Positions 31,459 through 41,438 are shown, counted from the stretch's first letter. The stretch is DNA of 64,000 bases from Zopfochytrium polystomum (GCA_025765615.1 JAIVFJ010000029.1:1-64000), one strand, 5' to 3'. The notes: generated by a model from the sequence alone, not told the origin. Numbers and translations are program-made.

Positions 31459-32343
31459 TCAGTAAGTCAAGGACACGCAACGGTTCTCCCACAGCCCACT
31501 TCCTTGAATAACGTTTTCAAAAACCCAGCGGCCCACGTCCTTCCTGCTGATGGTATACCCAACGGCGGGACCGCGGGCAGAGTCATCTCCACCGGCGACG
31601 TCGACCCCGTCCGCCGGAACCCACCCGGCGCGGACCTTATCGGAACCCTTGGAGTCTCCGTCGACCAGCAGCGATGGCCTTACGACAACAAAGCCCCCGA
31701 GAACGCCGTCCTTGTACGCAGCGACGACCGTGTCCTCCATCTGCCGCTTGTCGACGTGCGGGACGGCGAGGAAATAGTGGTACACGCCGCGGACGAGGAA
31801 AGGAACATCGGGCGTCTTGAGGTCGGTGCCGGTGGTTGAGATGACGATCATAGTCGGGCGTCGCGCTCCGGCGTCCGGATGCAGGTCTGCGAGGGCCTGG
31901 ACGACGGTGCGGGCGACGTCGGCGCAGATGGAGGGGTCGGTGAGGCTAACGGGCTGGGAGAGGCTCGCCTGCATTACGGGGGTGGCGCCGACGCCGCTCA
32001 TGATGATTTCGACGAGGCGGTTGTTGGGGGTGAGGGTTTTGCGGACGGCGGCGACGTCTTTGGCGTCGCCTTGAACGATGACGAGGTTGTGGTCAATGGT
32101 GGATTCGGAGACGCCGTGGTTCTTTGTGAGCGTGTCGCGAAGCTTGGAGGGTGTTCGTGCGACTGTGGATTGCAGGAGTTTGTGAGTGGGAAGAGCTAGG
32201 AACGGGAATTGAAAGGCGGGAGAGCGAGCGCGGAGGTACTCACGCGCAGAGACCGGGTGGCCGGCTTCGAGCGCGAGGGCGAGCGCGGCCGCGGTGCATC
32301 CGCCGGTTGCGCCAAAGAAAGCGATAGCTGGCTTTGTCGGCAT
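31459..32343 (-). CDS. NAD(P)-binding NmrA-like / atypical SDR protein
   Basis: Exon 1 is 32343-32244 and exon 2 is 32162-31459, joined in phase 1 across an 81-nt GTGAGT...CACAG intron into 267 residues. The N-terminus MPTKPAIAFFGATGGCTAAAL has the GxxGxxG nucleotide-binding loop, and the spliced VSALARTPSKLRDTL matches the family's second strand. A VIVQGDAKD segment and a late YTISRKDVG fit NmrA/atypical SDR proteins, which bind NAD(P)H as reductases or redox sensors. The intron-retaining reading inserts about 27 residues and is not preferred. A TATA box lies about 85 bp upstream. The gene looks intact. Confidence 0.85.
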   Translation of the reverse strand: MPTKPAIAFFGATGGCTAAALALALEAGHPVSAREYLRARSPAFQFPFLALPTHKLLQSTVARTPSKLRDTLTKNHGVSESTIDHNLVIVQGDAKDVAAVRKTLTPNNRLVEIIMSGVGATPVMQASLSQPVSLTDPSICADVARTVVQALADLHPDAGARRPTMIVISTTGTDLKTPDVPFLVRGVYHYFLAVPHVDKRQMEDTVVAAYKDGVLGGFVVVRPSLLVDGDSKGSDKVRAGWVPADGVDVAGGDDSARGPAVGYTISRKDVGRWVFENVIQGSGLWENRCVSLTY

Positions 32344-32425
32344 CTTTGTTTTTTGTGTGAAGTGTTGTGTGAAGTGAATTATTAATTGTGTTGCTTCTGG
32401 AGACGCCAGGGGTGGATCAGCCTGC

Positions 32426-32434
32426 CTTTTTATA
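32426..32434 (-). promoter_or_regulatory. TATA box of the NmrA-like gene
   Basis: TATAAAAAG on the minus strand, 83-91 bp upstream of the ATG at 32343. Confidence 0.6.
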
Positions 32435-33586
32435 CAAAGCCTCGCAGTCCGAGCCATCGCCGCCGCTGGTTCAGTGCGGGAGGCCATCCCGCTCCGCCCT
32501 GCATTCCCAGACTTGTCAGCTGGCGGGCGGACGCAATGTCCACCTTCAGGGTTACGAAGCGCCATCCCCCGTCCTCACCCTCTGGAGATGGTCTAAGTGG
32601 TGCGGGTGGAGAAGGCGGCGGAGGAAAGGACGAGGGTGAGGCGAAAAGCACACCGCCATCGTCCCATTGACGGTGGCGGTGTCCGTACAGTGCTGACTTG
32701 CGACCCGGAGCTCCTCTGGCCGATGGCAAGCTAGTCGCACTAAAGTGGCCCAGGGGCGGCGTTTCTGACCGGCACCGCGACCACATCGGCATATGCAGTA
32801 TGCCCTCGACGTCTGCAATTGTCGCCACAATCCCCTTTACCCACGCTCGCATTTCCGCCCATGCTCTAGTACCGCGCAGAACGGTGTGCTAATGGGTTTT
32901 ACAGATGCTGTCTGACGACGTACTCGCTTGTTCGGGAGAAGGTTGGTTGAGGGAGGCGCGGGGAGAGGCTTTTCCTGAAAATATACCCTTCTCACGACCC
33001 TCAATCTGAAACTCGAGCCGACATCGTCCACGTCCCCATTCGGACCGGGCAGAGGCGAAACGGGGCAGAAGCATCAATGATTCAACATGATTAAAGCACA
33101 GAGCTCAGTGGCGTTGTAACTCTAACCCGTGACAGGAGAATACACTAGCCACCATACGAACTGGGACAGGTCAGACTGCCCCTGGAGAGACTGTCCTCAT
33201 CCTGTGTGTGTCAAGATTCTTCAACTGAACAAAGAGTTGGGGACTTGCAGAGTTGCAGAGTTGCGGCAGTGTAGCAGTGTGGCAGAATGGCAGAGTTGCA
33301 GAAGGGCAGAACAAAGCAAAGTCAGGGAGTTGCACTCAGGAGACCAGAACTACGCTATCTTTTGACTTTCAGGCTGAATTGAGTGGCCAAGTTGCGGAGT
33401 CTGGGAGTCCCAGAATTCCTCCGCAATATCTGCGGCCACAGTGGGAGTTTTTGGGGTAACTGCAAAGGCAGTTGCGGAGCAGTTTTTAATAAGTCCAGTC
33501 TGAGTAAGGATGTCCTCTGCCGGATTTGGAGCGGATATTGGAAGGTCTGTAGCTGCTTTGGAATGCCAGAGAATACCACCCCAAGG
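32435..33586. other. No gene seen
   Basis: ORFs without domains. A patch of repeated GCAGAGTTGC/GTGGCAG-like words lies at about 33245-33310. Confidence 0.4.
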
Positions 33587-33847
33587 TGTTGAGAATTGGA
33601 GGGAACTGCACACGAGAATGAGATGAAGGTTCTCCCACTTATATTGAGGAAGGATGACGAGAGAGAGACATTGGGGGATGGCAACGAGGAAGGAGGGCAG
33701 CGTCACAAACCTGCACACGAGAATGAGATGAAGATTCCCCCACACTGTGTGTGACTTGGAAATCAGCATAAAAGAGAAAGAAGAGAATGGACAAACACGT
33801 GAGAGTAAAAGGAGCAGAGAAAAAGGTCTAAAGTCTAAAAGTCAACA
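33587..33847 (+). mobile_element. Solo LTR, family S, copy 2
   Basis: 261 bp, TGTTGAG...GTCAACA, flanked by the perfect 5-bp duplication CAAGG (33582-33586 and 33848-33852). Same family as 26854-27118. Its 3' end lies 8 bp before the ATG of the next ORF. Confidence 0.88.
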
Positions 33848-33855
33848 CAAGGTTC

Positions 33856-34308
33856 ATGTCCGGCGGATACCGTTACCTGGTTAATATCCGCGGGCTGCCG
33901 GATCTTCCCGTCGAGATACTCTTCTTCATCGCCCACCAGCGCCTTAAACCTTTAACGAAGAGTGGCTTGCTGCCCGCAGCAGCCGACGAGACGCGTTTTA
34001 CGGCTGCGACAACAGCACGGCATGAAAGAGGCTGCCTTGGCACTCTCTTCCTTGACCACGACCGCCTGTTGTTGGTGACCGCTTCCCGGGCACGCATCGA
34101 TGCCGCCGACGCCACTGCCGATCTGATTTCCCTCGGGTTGGGGGGGAGCGGTCGCGTTTACCCCACGGACTTGGGCGAGCAATTGGGGAGGAAGCGCCTC
34201 GCTCGTCTTTGGTGCGGCGCGCTGCGCAATCTAGTCGAATGGTGCAAGGCAAGAACAAGCACGGCGTGCATTCACGGTGATGTTGAGCGAGGGTTGTTGA
34301 TTTGCTAA
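33856..34308 (+). CDS. F-box-like ORF directly downstream of a solo LTR
   Basis: 150 residues from ATG to stop. The start has IRGLPDLPVEILFFIAHQRL, an F-box-like helix signature; the rest is Arg/Leu/Ala-rich without recognised repeats. It is shorter than typical F-box proteins, so it may be truncated or have unrecognised introns. The solo LTR ends 8 bp upstream, so the native promoter is displaced and the LTR may drive it. The stop overlaps by 4 bp the stop region of the convergent gene at 34305-35272. Confidence 0.4.
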   Translation: MSGGYRYLVNIRGLPDLPVEILFFIAHQRLKPLTKSGLLPAAADETRFTAATTARHERGCLGTLFLDHDRLLLVTASRARIDAADATADLISLGLGGSGRVYPTDLGEQLGRKRLARLWCGALRNLVEWCKARTSTACIHGDVERGLLIC

Positions 34309-35272
34309 TAGGCAAGTACAGTACAAGTAAAGCGAACTGTATATTTGTTGCGCTTTGAAAAAGCCCCCCCTCCCCACCCATAGTGGCACCACCCCAACTT
34401 ATTCGGCCGACGACCACGGGGATGCAACATTGAGTCAGGCAGCCGGGGCAGCGTTGCCCGCACCCCCATTTTCAGGCGGCTGGCGGTCTGAGGGGAAAGC
34501 AGGGTATCAGCAAAACGGTTTACAGAGCTGGGTGTTACTTACTTTCTCGCTCCCAGCGAGCACGCTGATTTTCGCGCTCTCGACGGGCGTTCTCTCGATC
34601 TGGGATGGGGTTGTGCGGGGGGGTGGGGGGATTGTTGAAGTGGACCGCCGGCGCGGGGTGATAGGTCAGGACGGATTTGGAGGCGGAGTTGGCATGCAAG
34701 TCGAAAAAGGAACAGAAAATAGGACGGAAGGAAATAAAATGCTTACGCCTGGGACCTTCAATTGGACCTTTTTTTTTTGTGGAAAACAAAGTCGTTAGGT
34801 CAAGAACGCTAAAGCGGTGACATGATACTGACGTCCTTCCGGCGACGGAGATCGGGACCGTTCCGCTTAGAAAGAGCGCCTAGTTAGCCTCAAAATAGCC
34901 ATAAAAGTTTGATCGCGAGATGACCCGCCATCACCGGACCTCACCTCCTCCTGGACGGGCGATCCGCGCACAAAGTCGAAGTGGCCGAAACAGTGGTCAG
35001 TGCGGGAAGGGAAAGAAAGCACACCACAATTGATGACCTTATTTTGCGGTACTCTAATTCGGGGGGGCGGTGGGGGCAAGTCTGGATGGAAGAAGGAGAT
35101 GCGAGGGGGGAACTCAAGAAAGGTCAGAGTGACAGAGGAAACTAATAACCCAACTGAGGTTGCGGCCGCCGCTGCCGCCGGGAGTACTAGGATCGGCGAC
35201 GGCGGACCATACGGCAGCGATGAGAATGGTTGCGATGAAGAGGAGAGAGACGACAGACTTGGCAAGAAGCAT
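34305..35272 (-). CDS. Secreted protein gene with small phase-0 exons
   Basis: Exon 1 (35272-35188) encodes a signal peptide, MLLAKSVVSLLFIATILIAA plus a short tail. Then 35081-34945 (137 nt), 34865-34833 (33), 34767-34747 (21), 34599-34543 (57) and 34487-34305 (183, stop). The introns use GTACTC, GTGAGG, GTCAGT, GTAAGC and GTAAGT donors; CTAAC/CTGAC branch-like sites precede several acceptors. The joined frame is open for 171 codons. Exon 2 holds CGVLSFPSRTDHCFGHFDF; later parts are basic. I recognise no family. A TATATTTAAAT-like AT patch (about 35360-35372) lies upstream. It resembles the 9273-10426 gene in having a signal peptide exon followed by tiny in-frame exons. Confidence 0.55.
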
Positions 35273-35693
35273 GGTCGTTTTAGTTGAGGCTGGGTGCTTG
35301 AGATTACTCAGGGAAGTGCGGCTGTTCCAGAGTGGCGGCGTGAAACGAAACAATCTCGTTGCGATTTAAATATTACTGACGCCTTTACGCTTAGCCTTCA
35401 GTGTCAGTGTGCTCAGCCGCGAAGTTTTCCGCCGCACACGACCGCTGGGTTCAATCTGACGCGGAGGGAACAAACAACCAAGAGGAATTGTTTGGGGAGT
35501 GCCCTCACAGTGTCTGCTATTGAGCGACCCGTTATGGAAAAAGTAACTAACGTTTTATTACTTCCGCCCTAACCCCGCGCCTGTCGGAACTGTGTAATAA
35601 TTATATGAAGAAAAATAAAGGAGGGGCTGTGCCAAGACGCAACCATGTTGGGAGCAACCGAAATCATGTTGAGACCAACGGCTTCAAATCAAA

Positions 35694-35694
<1 letters not shown>

Positions 35695-35753
<59 letters not shown>
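35695..35753. repeat. (CA)n microsatellite
   Basis: About 29 units, ending 9 bp before the stop codon of the SDR gene. Confidence 0.95.
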
Positions 35754-35754
<1 letters not shown>

Positions 35755-35761
35755 AAGAGCA

Positions 35762-36505
35762 TCACCACTCGTACACCCCGTCCTTGTGGATAAACTTGCC
35801 CACGTCGGCATCCCTCTTGCCTTGAACGACTGACTCGATGGTCGCAGCACTCGTCTCTGAGCTGAGGGCACCGCGCGCAACCCTGTTTGCGCGGTCCGCC
35901 TCGCCCGTCAGGTTTGTGACGACGTAGCCAGGGCACATTGTCCACACCTTGCAGCCCCACTCAGCAAACTCGCGGTGGTGGTACGCGGCCAGCATGTTGA
36001 GGGCCGCCTTGCTCATGCGGTACGCGGGGGCGAACACCCCGTAACTCCACGACGCGGCGTCGCCGATCGAGCCGAGCGCGCTGGACACGTAGAGGAGACG
36101 GGGGTCCGCCGACTTTTTGAGGAGCGGGACAAAGGCGTCGGTGACGATCGCGGGGCCGGTCGAGTTGGTGGCGAAGGTGTCGCGCAGCTGGGTCGCGAGG
36201 TCGCCGGACGTGACGACGATGCCGGCGTTGTTGACGAGGACGTCGACGCGGCCGATCTGGGCGGCCACGTGATCGGCGGCGGCGCGGACAGATGCTGGGT
36301 CCGAGACGTCGATGCGAATGAGGGTGAGCGGAGCGGTTGAGCCGCGCGCGCGGATGTCTTGGACGGCCTTTTGGCCCTTTTCGACGGAGCGGACGCCCAG
36401 CAGGACGTGGTAGCGGGCGTCGGGTGCCGAGGCGAGAAGAGCGGCGGTGTCGAAGCCGATGCCGCTGTTGGCGCCGGTGATGAAAACGACAGTCGGAGTT
36501 GACAT
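35762..36505 (-). CDS. Short-chain dehydrogenase/reductase (intact cluster member)
   Basis: 247 residues, single exon. VVFITGANSGIGFDTA is the TGxxxGIG cofactor loop; VNNAG, the Ser of LLYVSSALGS and the YRMSK Tyr/Lys complete the classical catalytic set. CPGYVVTNLTGE follows in the usual place. The protein should use NAD(P)(H) to oxidise or reduce a small carbonyl/alcohol substrate in the cytosol. A TATAAATAAAA box is 120-130 bp upstream, and the 5' UTR contains a GT/CA microsatellite. Three decayed relatives lie within 2.4 kb. Substrate cannot be predicted. Confidence 0.92.
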   Translation of the reverse strand: MSTPTVVFITGANSGIGFDTAALLASAPDARYHVLLGVRSVEKGQKAVQDIRARGSTAPLTLIRIDVSDPASVRAAADHVAAQIGRVDVLVNNAGIVVTSGDLATQLRDTFATNSTGPAIVTDAFVPLLKKSADPRLLYVSSALGSIGDAASWSYGVFAPAYRMSKAALNMLAAYHHREFAEWGCKVWTMCPGYVVTNLTGEADRANRVARGALSSETSAATIESVVQGKRDADVGKFIHKDGVYEW

Positions 36506-36550
36506 TTGCGAGAAAGAGAGAGAGAGTGCGTGTGTGTGTGAGAGCGTGGA

Positions 36551-36552
<2 letters not shown>

Positions 36553-36595
<43 letters not shown>

Positions 36596-36637
36596 ACTAT
36601 GAGAGTGCGCCAGGGATGGGCGCGTTTTTATTTATAG
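36553..36637 (-). promoter_or_regulatory. SDR promoter: TATA box plus (CA)n in the 5' leader
   Basis: On the minus strand TATAAATAAAAACG (36637-36624) is followed by an interrupted (CA)n (36594-36553) and a CT-rich leader ending GCAAATG. The SDR relic at 36.9 kb has the same order of CA tract, CT tract and ATG. Confidence 0.55.
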
Positions 36638-36781
36638 GCTGGCCTTCGATTGTTGTTTGTGTGCTCAAGTGTGTCCTCCGTCAAAAACAAACCGACTTTG
36701 TCCCGAGACGGCGGATCTGCTGCGGAAAAATTCGGAAATATTAATACATTGAAGAACTAAACAAACAGCTTTGCACGCCGC

Positions 36782-37150
36782 ATACACACACGCACACATA
36801 CACACACCCACAGACTCATACACACACACCCACACACACACTCTCTCTCTTTATCTCACTCTCTTGTCCGTAAACTCTCCCTTTATTTTCATCACTTTTG
36901 CATATGTCAGCAGCATCTGCGCACGCAACGCCAACCGTCGTTTTTCATCACGGCCGTCAATAGTACCATCGGCTTCGAGACCACCACGCTTCTCGCTTCC
37001 ACTCCTAGCGTCCACTACCACGGTCCGCTCCGTCGAAATGGGTCACAAGTTCGTCGCACATATCCGCGTGCGCAGGGCCCGCCACCGCCCACAACGGTTT
37101 TGGACCAGCACTCCGTTGAGAGACCCGAAAGTGGTCCGTCATACAATCCA
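36782..37150 (+). pseudogene. SDR relic 1 with copied CA/CT leader
   Basis: A CA tract and CT tract lead to ATGTCAGCAGCATC (about 36904). Translation matches the intact SDR start (TPTVVF) but shifts frame at TTTTT. The next frame gives FFITAVNSTIGFETTTLLAS, the eroded TGxxxGIG loop, and then decays. It cannot make a functional enzyme. Confidence 0.75.
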
Positions 37151-37634
37151 AGCGAATAAGTCCGTACGAAGCCGATTTCCGCTCCAGACCGCTGGCACAG
37201 CTTCCTCCAAGACGAGGAGTCTGAGAAATGAATATAAAGGGAAAGCACGGCGGGGGTACAGACAACTCGTGAAGTGCGCTTCATCAAGCCTCCATTTTCA
37301 TACGCGGTATATCTTTCCTTCCAATGTAGAGGCCAAAAGAAATTTGCGTCCTGGGGAGTAGCAGTGATACTCGCCCCTGTGGTGTAGTGCGATCGCACGG
37401 ATGATCCTCGCTGCACATTTCGAGCCTGCCGCGCAGCGAGGAGGATTTAAGCCTGCACGTGAATCCCCAGGGCTGGAAATCGCAGCAGAAAGTTACCTCT
37501 CGGGACGAGGTGGCAGGCATTTGATGGACAATCCGTTTGTGCCTCCATTAGGCAAGAATTAAACAACTACCTACGCTCTCTACCCCCCAAAGGGAGACGA
37601 GCTTTCCTACCTTTTGTCAGAATGGCGAACGAGC

Positions 37635-37703
37635 GTCGCCTGCATCAGCGGTGTGAACGGTGGCATCGGCTTGGACACGGGCGTCGCCGTCTTTGCAATT
37701 TAG
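37635..37703 (+). pseudogene. SDR relic 2 (cofactor loop only)
   Basis: The frame reads VACISGVNGGIGLDTGVAVF then TAG, an eroded copy of the intact gene's first 20 residues. No further SDR sequence follows. Confidence 0.55.
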
Positions 37704-37827
37704 ATGACACCAAGCGGCTGCTTTGAAATCGAGCGGTGGGGTGGATCTGTCGCGAGAATACAAATGCCGGTAACTCGGTTTTTTTTTTCGTGTCTTTGCT
37801 GCCGGCAGATGGATGAAGTCACGCTTT

Positions 37828-37873
37828 GCTTGTTTGTTTGTTTGTTTGGTTGTTTGTTTTGAAGCGACGCCCG

Positions 37874-37906
<33 letters not shown>
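37828..37906. repeat. (GTTT)n and (GCTT)n tetranucleotide repeats
   Basis: GTTTGTTTGTTT at about 37828-37860 and CTTGCTTGCTTG at about 37873-37906. Confidence 0.9.
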
Positions 37907-37907
<1 letters not shown>

Positions 37908-38143
37908 GGGGGCACATCCGTCCGTAAACAAAAAGGGTCTCCCGCCGACGTAGCCGGGCTCGGCGGGGCTCGAAGGCTCGAAGGCCGGTGCTTACCGTAA
38001 GTATTTAATCCCTCCGCCCGTTTTTCTCTCACGCTCACCATCACCTTCATCAAACACTTTCTTGCCTTGAGCAACGAAACTACCGTCGCTACAACACAAA
38101 GAACCAACCTCCTGGAGAGAGAAGAAGAAAGAAAAAATAAAAA

Positions 38144-38894
38144 AATGGCAGCTACTGCGGCAACGACGACGACAGCAAACACCACAGTGGTCTTCATCAC
38201 TGGCGCAAACAGCGGCATCGGCTTCGACACTGCCGCCCTCCTCGCCACGACCACCGCTTCCACCGACACGCCCTAGCACGTTGTCCTCGGCGTCCGCTCC
38301 CTCGCCAAGGGCCAAAAGGCCGTCGACGAAATCCGCGCGCGTGGCGCCACCGGTCCCTTGACCGTCGTTCAAATCGTCACCGACCCGGCGTCCGCCCGCG
38401 CCGCCGCCAACCAGGTCGCCTCCGAGCTCCGCCGCGTCGACGTGCTGCTCAACAACGCCGGCATCTTTTCGTTAGCTTCGGGCCTCGCGACGCAGATGCG
38501 CGCCTCGCTCGCGACCAACGCGACCGGCCCGGCCATTGTGACCGAAGCGTTCGCCCCGCTGCTGAAAAAGTCGTCGGACCCGCGCTTGATATACATTTCC
38601 AGGCTCGGGTCGATCGGCCACCCCGTGTGCTGCTGTCTGCCGCGTACCGCGTGAGCAAGGCGGCGCTCAACATGCTGGCGGCTTACCACCACGAGTTTGC
38701 CGAATGGGGCTGCAAGGTGTGGGCCCGGCCACGTCGTCACGAACTTGGGCGGGGAGGAGAGCCGCAAGACTGCGATTGCTCACGGTGCGCTGAGCGCCGA
38801 GACGAGCGCTGCGACCATTCAGAGCGTTATCCAAGGCAAGCGCGATGCCGACGCCGGCAAGTTTATCCACAAAGGCGGTGTGTATGCTTGGTGA
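38144..38894 (+). pseudogene. SDR pseudogene 3 (nearly full length)
   Basis: Starts MAATAATTTTANTTVVFITG and keeps the GIGFDTA loop, VLLNNAGIF, YRVSKAALN and the same C-terminus (KFIHKGGVYAW) as the intact gene. It is broken by TAG at 38273-38275, a lost segment and frame changes around 38600-38750 (part of the SS region before the catalytic Tyr is missing). Most recent decay in the cluster. A TATA-like element is not obvious. Confidence 0.85.
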
Positions 38895-39239
38895 ATACAG
38901 CTGCCACCTTCTATCCTTTTTTTCGCTGTTGAAGAGTCACCGGATGGGAGAGTATCTACTTTACGCAATAAAGAATTGAAGTTCTGTTTTTTTTCTTTTT
39001 TCTTTTTTTTTTTTTTCCCCTCTTTCTCACCGCTCGATGGCCTGGTCTTTGATGCGCCTCGGATCACCAACGTGCTCCCTTTCTCCTTTTCTCTCTTCTC
39101 TCTTTTTGTTTTCTTGTCGCTATATCATTACCAAGAACGAGATCAAAGTGCAGTTAGATGGCAGGAGGTAGTGGCATTGTTGCCGGCTCATCTTTCGCAA
39201 AGTCGACGGAGGAAAGACATGTTCTCCGTCTCTTGCTTC
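38895..39239. other. No gene seen; T-rich tract
   Basis: Poly-T interrupted by C at about 38988-39017. No domain-bearing ORF. Confidence 0.4.
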
Positions 39240-41438
39240 TCAGAGGTAGGTCGTTGGAGAAGTTGGCGAGTTGACAGACGAGAAGACCGACGCAGTGGGT
39301 TCGACAGGTGAGGATAGCCAGTAAGATGGCGAGTAGGTTGGCGAGGTTGGCGAGGTTGGCGAGTGGGTTGGCGAGGTTGGCGAGTAGGTTGGCGAGGTTG
39401 GCGAGGTGCAACGCAAACTAGTAGAGTAAACCGGCGAATCGGGGGAGCAGTACGTAGGGGACATGGGGCGGTAGTTTGAGAAGGGCAACTCTGGCGGAAA
39501 CGAGGCCACCCAGCTGCCCAATTCTTCCAACTCTTGCAAGAATTGGGCACGGATTTGAGGGACCTCACCAACATCGACGATGGCAGTCTCCACGTTGTCG
39601 GATGCAGCGCCCGCGCCTGCGTCCGCGGAGCTTGGATCATGTTGTTGCTGTACTTCTTGTTCGTCCCCCTGCGAACGCCTCTCTTCTGTCCGCTCGCGCT
39701 CGCGCCACTGGTACAGCACCGACAAGAGGCCCGCGTTGAGCGCAGCCTTTACAGTGTGAGACGAGTACTTTAGCGGAAGCCCAGATTGGGACCACCAGTT
39801 CAGTGCAGCCATCTCCCTCCGTTCGACCGCGTGCCGCAGCGCGTCCTCTGTGTACGCCAGCGCGCACCCGCTGTCCTTCCACCACTGCAGCACCGCGACG
39901 TGGCCCATCCCACTTGCATAGTTCATCGCGCGGCAGGTGTACGGGAACGGCAGCCCAGTCGCCTTCAGCCACTGCAACACCGCGGCTTGGCCGCTGGCGC
40001 TCGCGCGGTCGACATGGTCGCCGCGGTAGCGCTCTATCCAGAGCCCGCTGTCCTTCCACCACTGCAGCACGTTGACGTGGCCGTTTTCGCACGCCCGGGC
40101 GAACGCCGAGTCGGTGTAGCGGAGGGAAAGACCGCTGCGTTTCCACCAGTCCAGGACCGCCACGTGGCCGAACCTGCTTGCGTCGTTCACAGCCCTTTTT
40201 GTGTATCGTAGGTGGAGCCCGCTGTCGCCCCACACCTGCAGCACCGCGACGTGACCGTAGGCGGACGCCCCGTCCACGGCCCTTTCAGTGTATCTCCAGC
40301 GATCCGGGCGCGAGACGTTGCTTCTGTGACCGTCCCTGTCGCCACCGCAGCCGCCGGCCAGGTTCCGCAGCCACCACGCCACAGTTTCCGAGTGTCCGTT
40401 CATGCTCGCGCGATCCAGCGCACACGTTGAGCTGTCCAGCACGATCCCGCGCTCGCGCAGCCACCGAAGCGCGGCCACATGTCCCTCGGCGCTTGCATCG
40501 TCCACCTGCACAGTCCACTCAGCATGCCGCCCAGCGCGCCGCAAAGGCGCGATCCAAGCGTCCCACCACCACTGCAGCACCGCAAGCTGCCCGTGCGTCG
40601 CCGCCTGCCTCATCGCTTGCTGCACGACGCAGCGGTGGCCCCATGTGTCGTAGTCGCGGCCGCCGTCATGTGACAGACCCGGAAAACGCCTGTCTTTATG
40701 GACTCTAGTCGCCACCACCGCTGCCGCCAACCCCACGGCGATCTCTCCGCCGCCACCCTCGCCGGAAACATCATCGTCACCACCATTGTGAGCGTCAGTC
40801 CCCGATGCCCACCGCGCAAGCACCGCCACGTGCCCGCCCTCGCTCGCGACATACAGCGGCGGCCGTTGATCGAGATGCACCGGCGTCTTCCATCTCCGCC
40901 TCCAGCTTCCGCCGTCGCCGCCGGACGGATAAACTCCGCGTCCCCGCACCCAGTCGCAGCCAACTTCCGCGAGGCAGGCGATCGCGTGTTTCAGCAGAAA
41001 GTCCAGCATCGCGGGGTCGCTGCGGGCGCTGGCGGCCTCGAGCGCGCAGCGCGGTCGCGGGCGAGGCGAGCCTCGTTGGCGTGGAGGGCTTATGGGGCGG
41101 CGGCGGCGGTGCATGTTGCGTGGTGGTATCCACGTTGGCGCGTCGGCTCCCGAAAGGTAGTAAAGGGTGCTGTGGACGGGGTCGTCGCAGTGGGAGGTGG
41201 TCGCTGGACGGCGGGAGCCGTCTCGACTGTCATCCCTTTCGCGGCAATCGTCGAGGCCGGCATCGTCGCCGCGGTTGCCATGAGCGTGATCGTATACGCG
41301 CACAAGTGCTTCGGCCTGGCGGTGCTTAAGGCGGTAGAGCGTCGCGAGGTGCATCCGATCGCGGGCATCGGTGAGGTAGTGGAGGACGACGGCGACGACA
41401 AGGGGTGGCGCTGCAGACGAGGGTCCTGCACCCGCCAT
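39240..41438 (-). CDS. Ankyrin-type repeat protein with RNA polymerase II CTD-like tail
   Basis: 732 residues in one open frame. An N-terminal helical region and low-complexity Arg/Pro stretch precede about ten degenerate ankyrin-type units (residues about 195-595) with the core GHVAVLQWWKDSGL and intervening YT-xx-A-xx-AS. This repeat style is typical of zoosporic fungi. After an acidic linker, the last about 75 residues form a Ser/Pro/Thr/Tyr heptad region including YSPTSPTHSPTSPT and TSPTYSPSYW, like the YSPTSPS heptads of RPB1. The DNA of this tail is a GGTTGGCGA minisatellite (39320-39411). Ankyrin repeats bind proteins; the tail could bind CTD-reading factors or be a phosphorylation target. 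That role is inferred. A relic of a related gene lies at 55190. Confidence 0.75.
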   Translation of the reverse strand: MAGAGPSSAAPPLVVAVVLHYLTDARDRMHLATLYRLKHRQAEALVRVYDHAHGNRGDDAGLDDCRERDDSRDGSRRPATTSHCDDPVHSTLYYLSGADAPTWIPPRNMHRRRRPISPPRQRGSPRPRPRCALEAASARSDPAMLDFLLKHAIACLAEVGCDWVRGRGVYPSGGDGGSWRRRWKTPVHLDQRPPLYVASEGGHVAVLARWASGTDAHNGGDDDVSGEGGGGEIAVGLAAAVVATRVHKDRRFPGLSHDGGRDYDTWGHRCVVQQAMRQAATHGQLAVLQWWWDAWIAPLRRAGRHAEWTVQVDDASAEGHVAALRWLRERGIVLDSSTCALDRASMNGHSETVAWWLRNLAGGCGGDRDGHRSNVSRPDRWRYTERAVDGASAYGHVAVLQVWGDSGLHLRYTKRAVNDASRFGHVAVLDWWKRSGLSLRYTDSAFARACENGHVNVLQWWKDSGLWIERYRGDHVDRASASGQAAVLQWLKATGLPFPYTCRAMNYASGMGHVAVLQWWKDSGCALAYTEDALRHAVERREMAALNWWSQSGLPLKYSSHTVKAALNAGLLSVLYQWRERERTEERRSQGDEQEVQQQHDPSSADAGAGAASDNVETAIVDVGEVPQIRAQFLQELEELGSWVASFPPELPFSNYRPMSPTYCSPDSPVYSTSLRCTSPTSPTYSPTSPTHSPTSPTSPTYSPSYWLSSPVEPTASVFSSVNSPTSPTTYL
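39320..39411. repeat. GGTTGGCGA(GG/GT) minisatellite encoding the CTD-like tail
   Basis: About nine imperfect 9-12 bp units within the coding region of the ankyrin-like gene. Confidence 0.85.
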
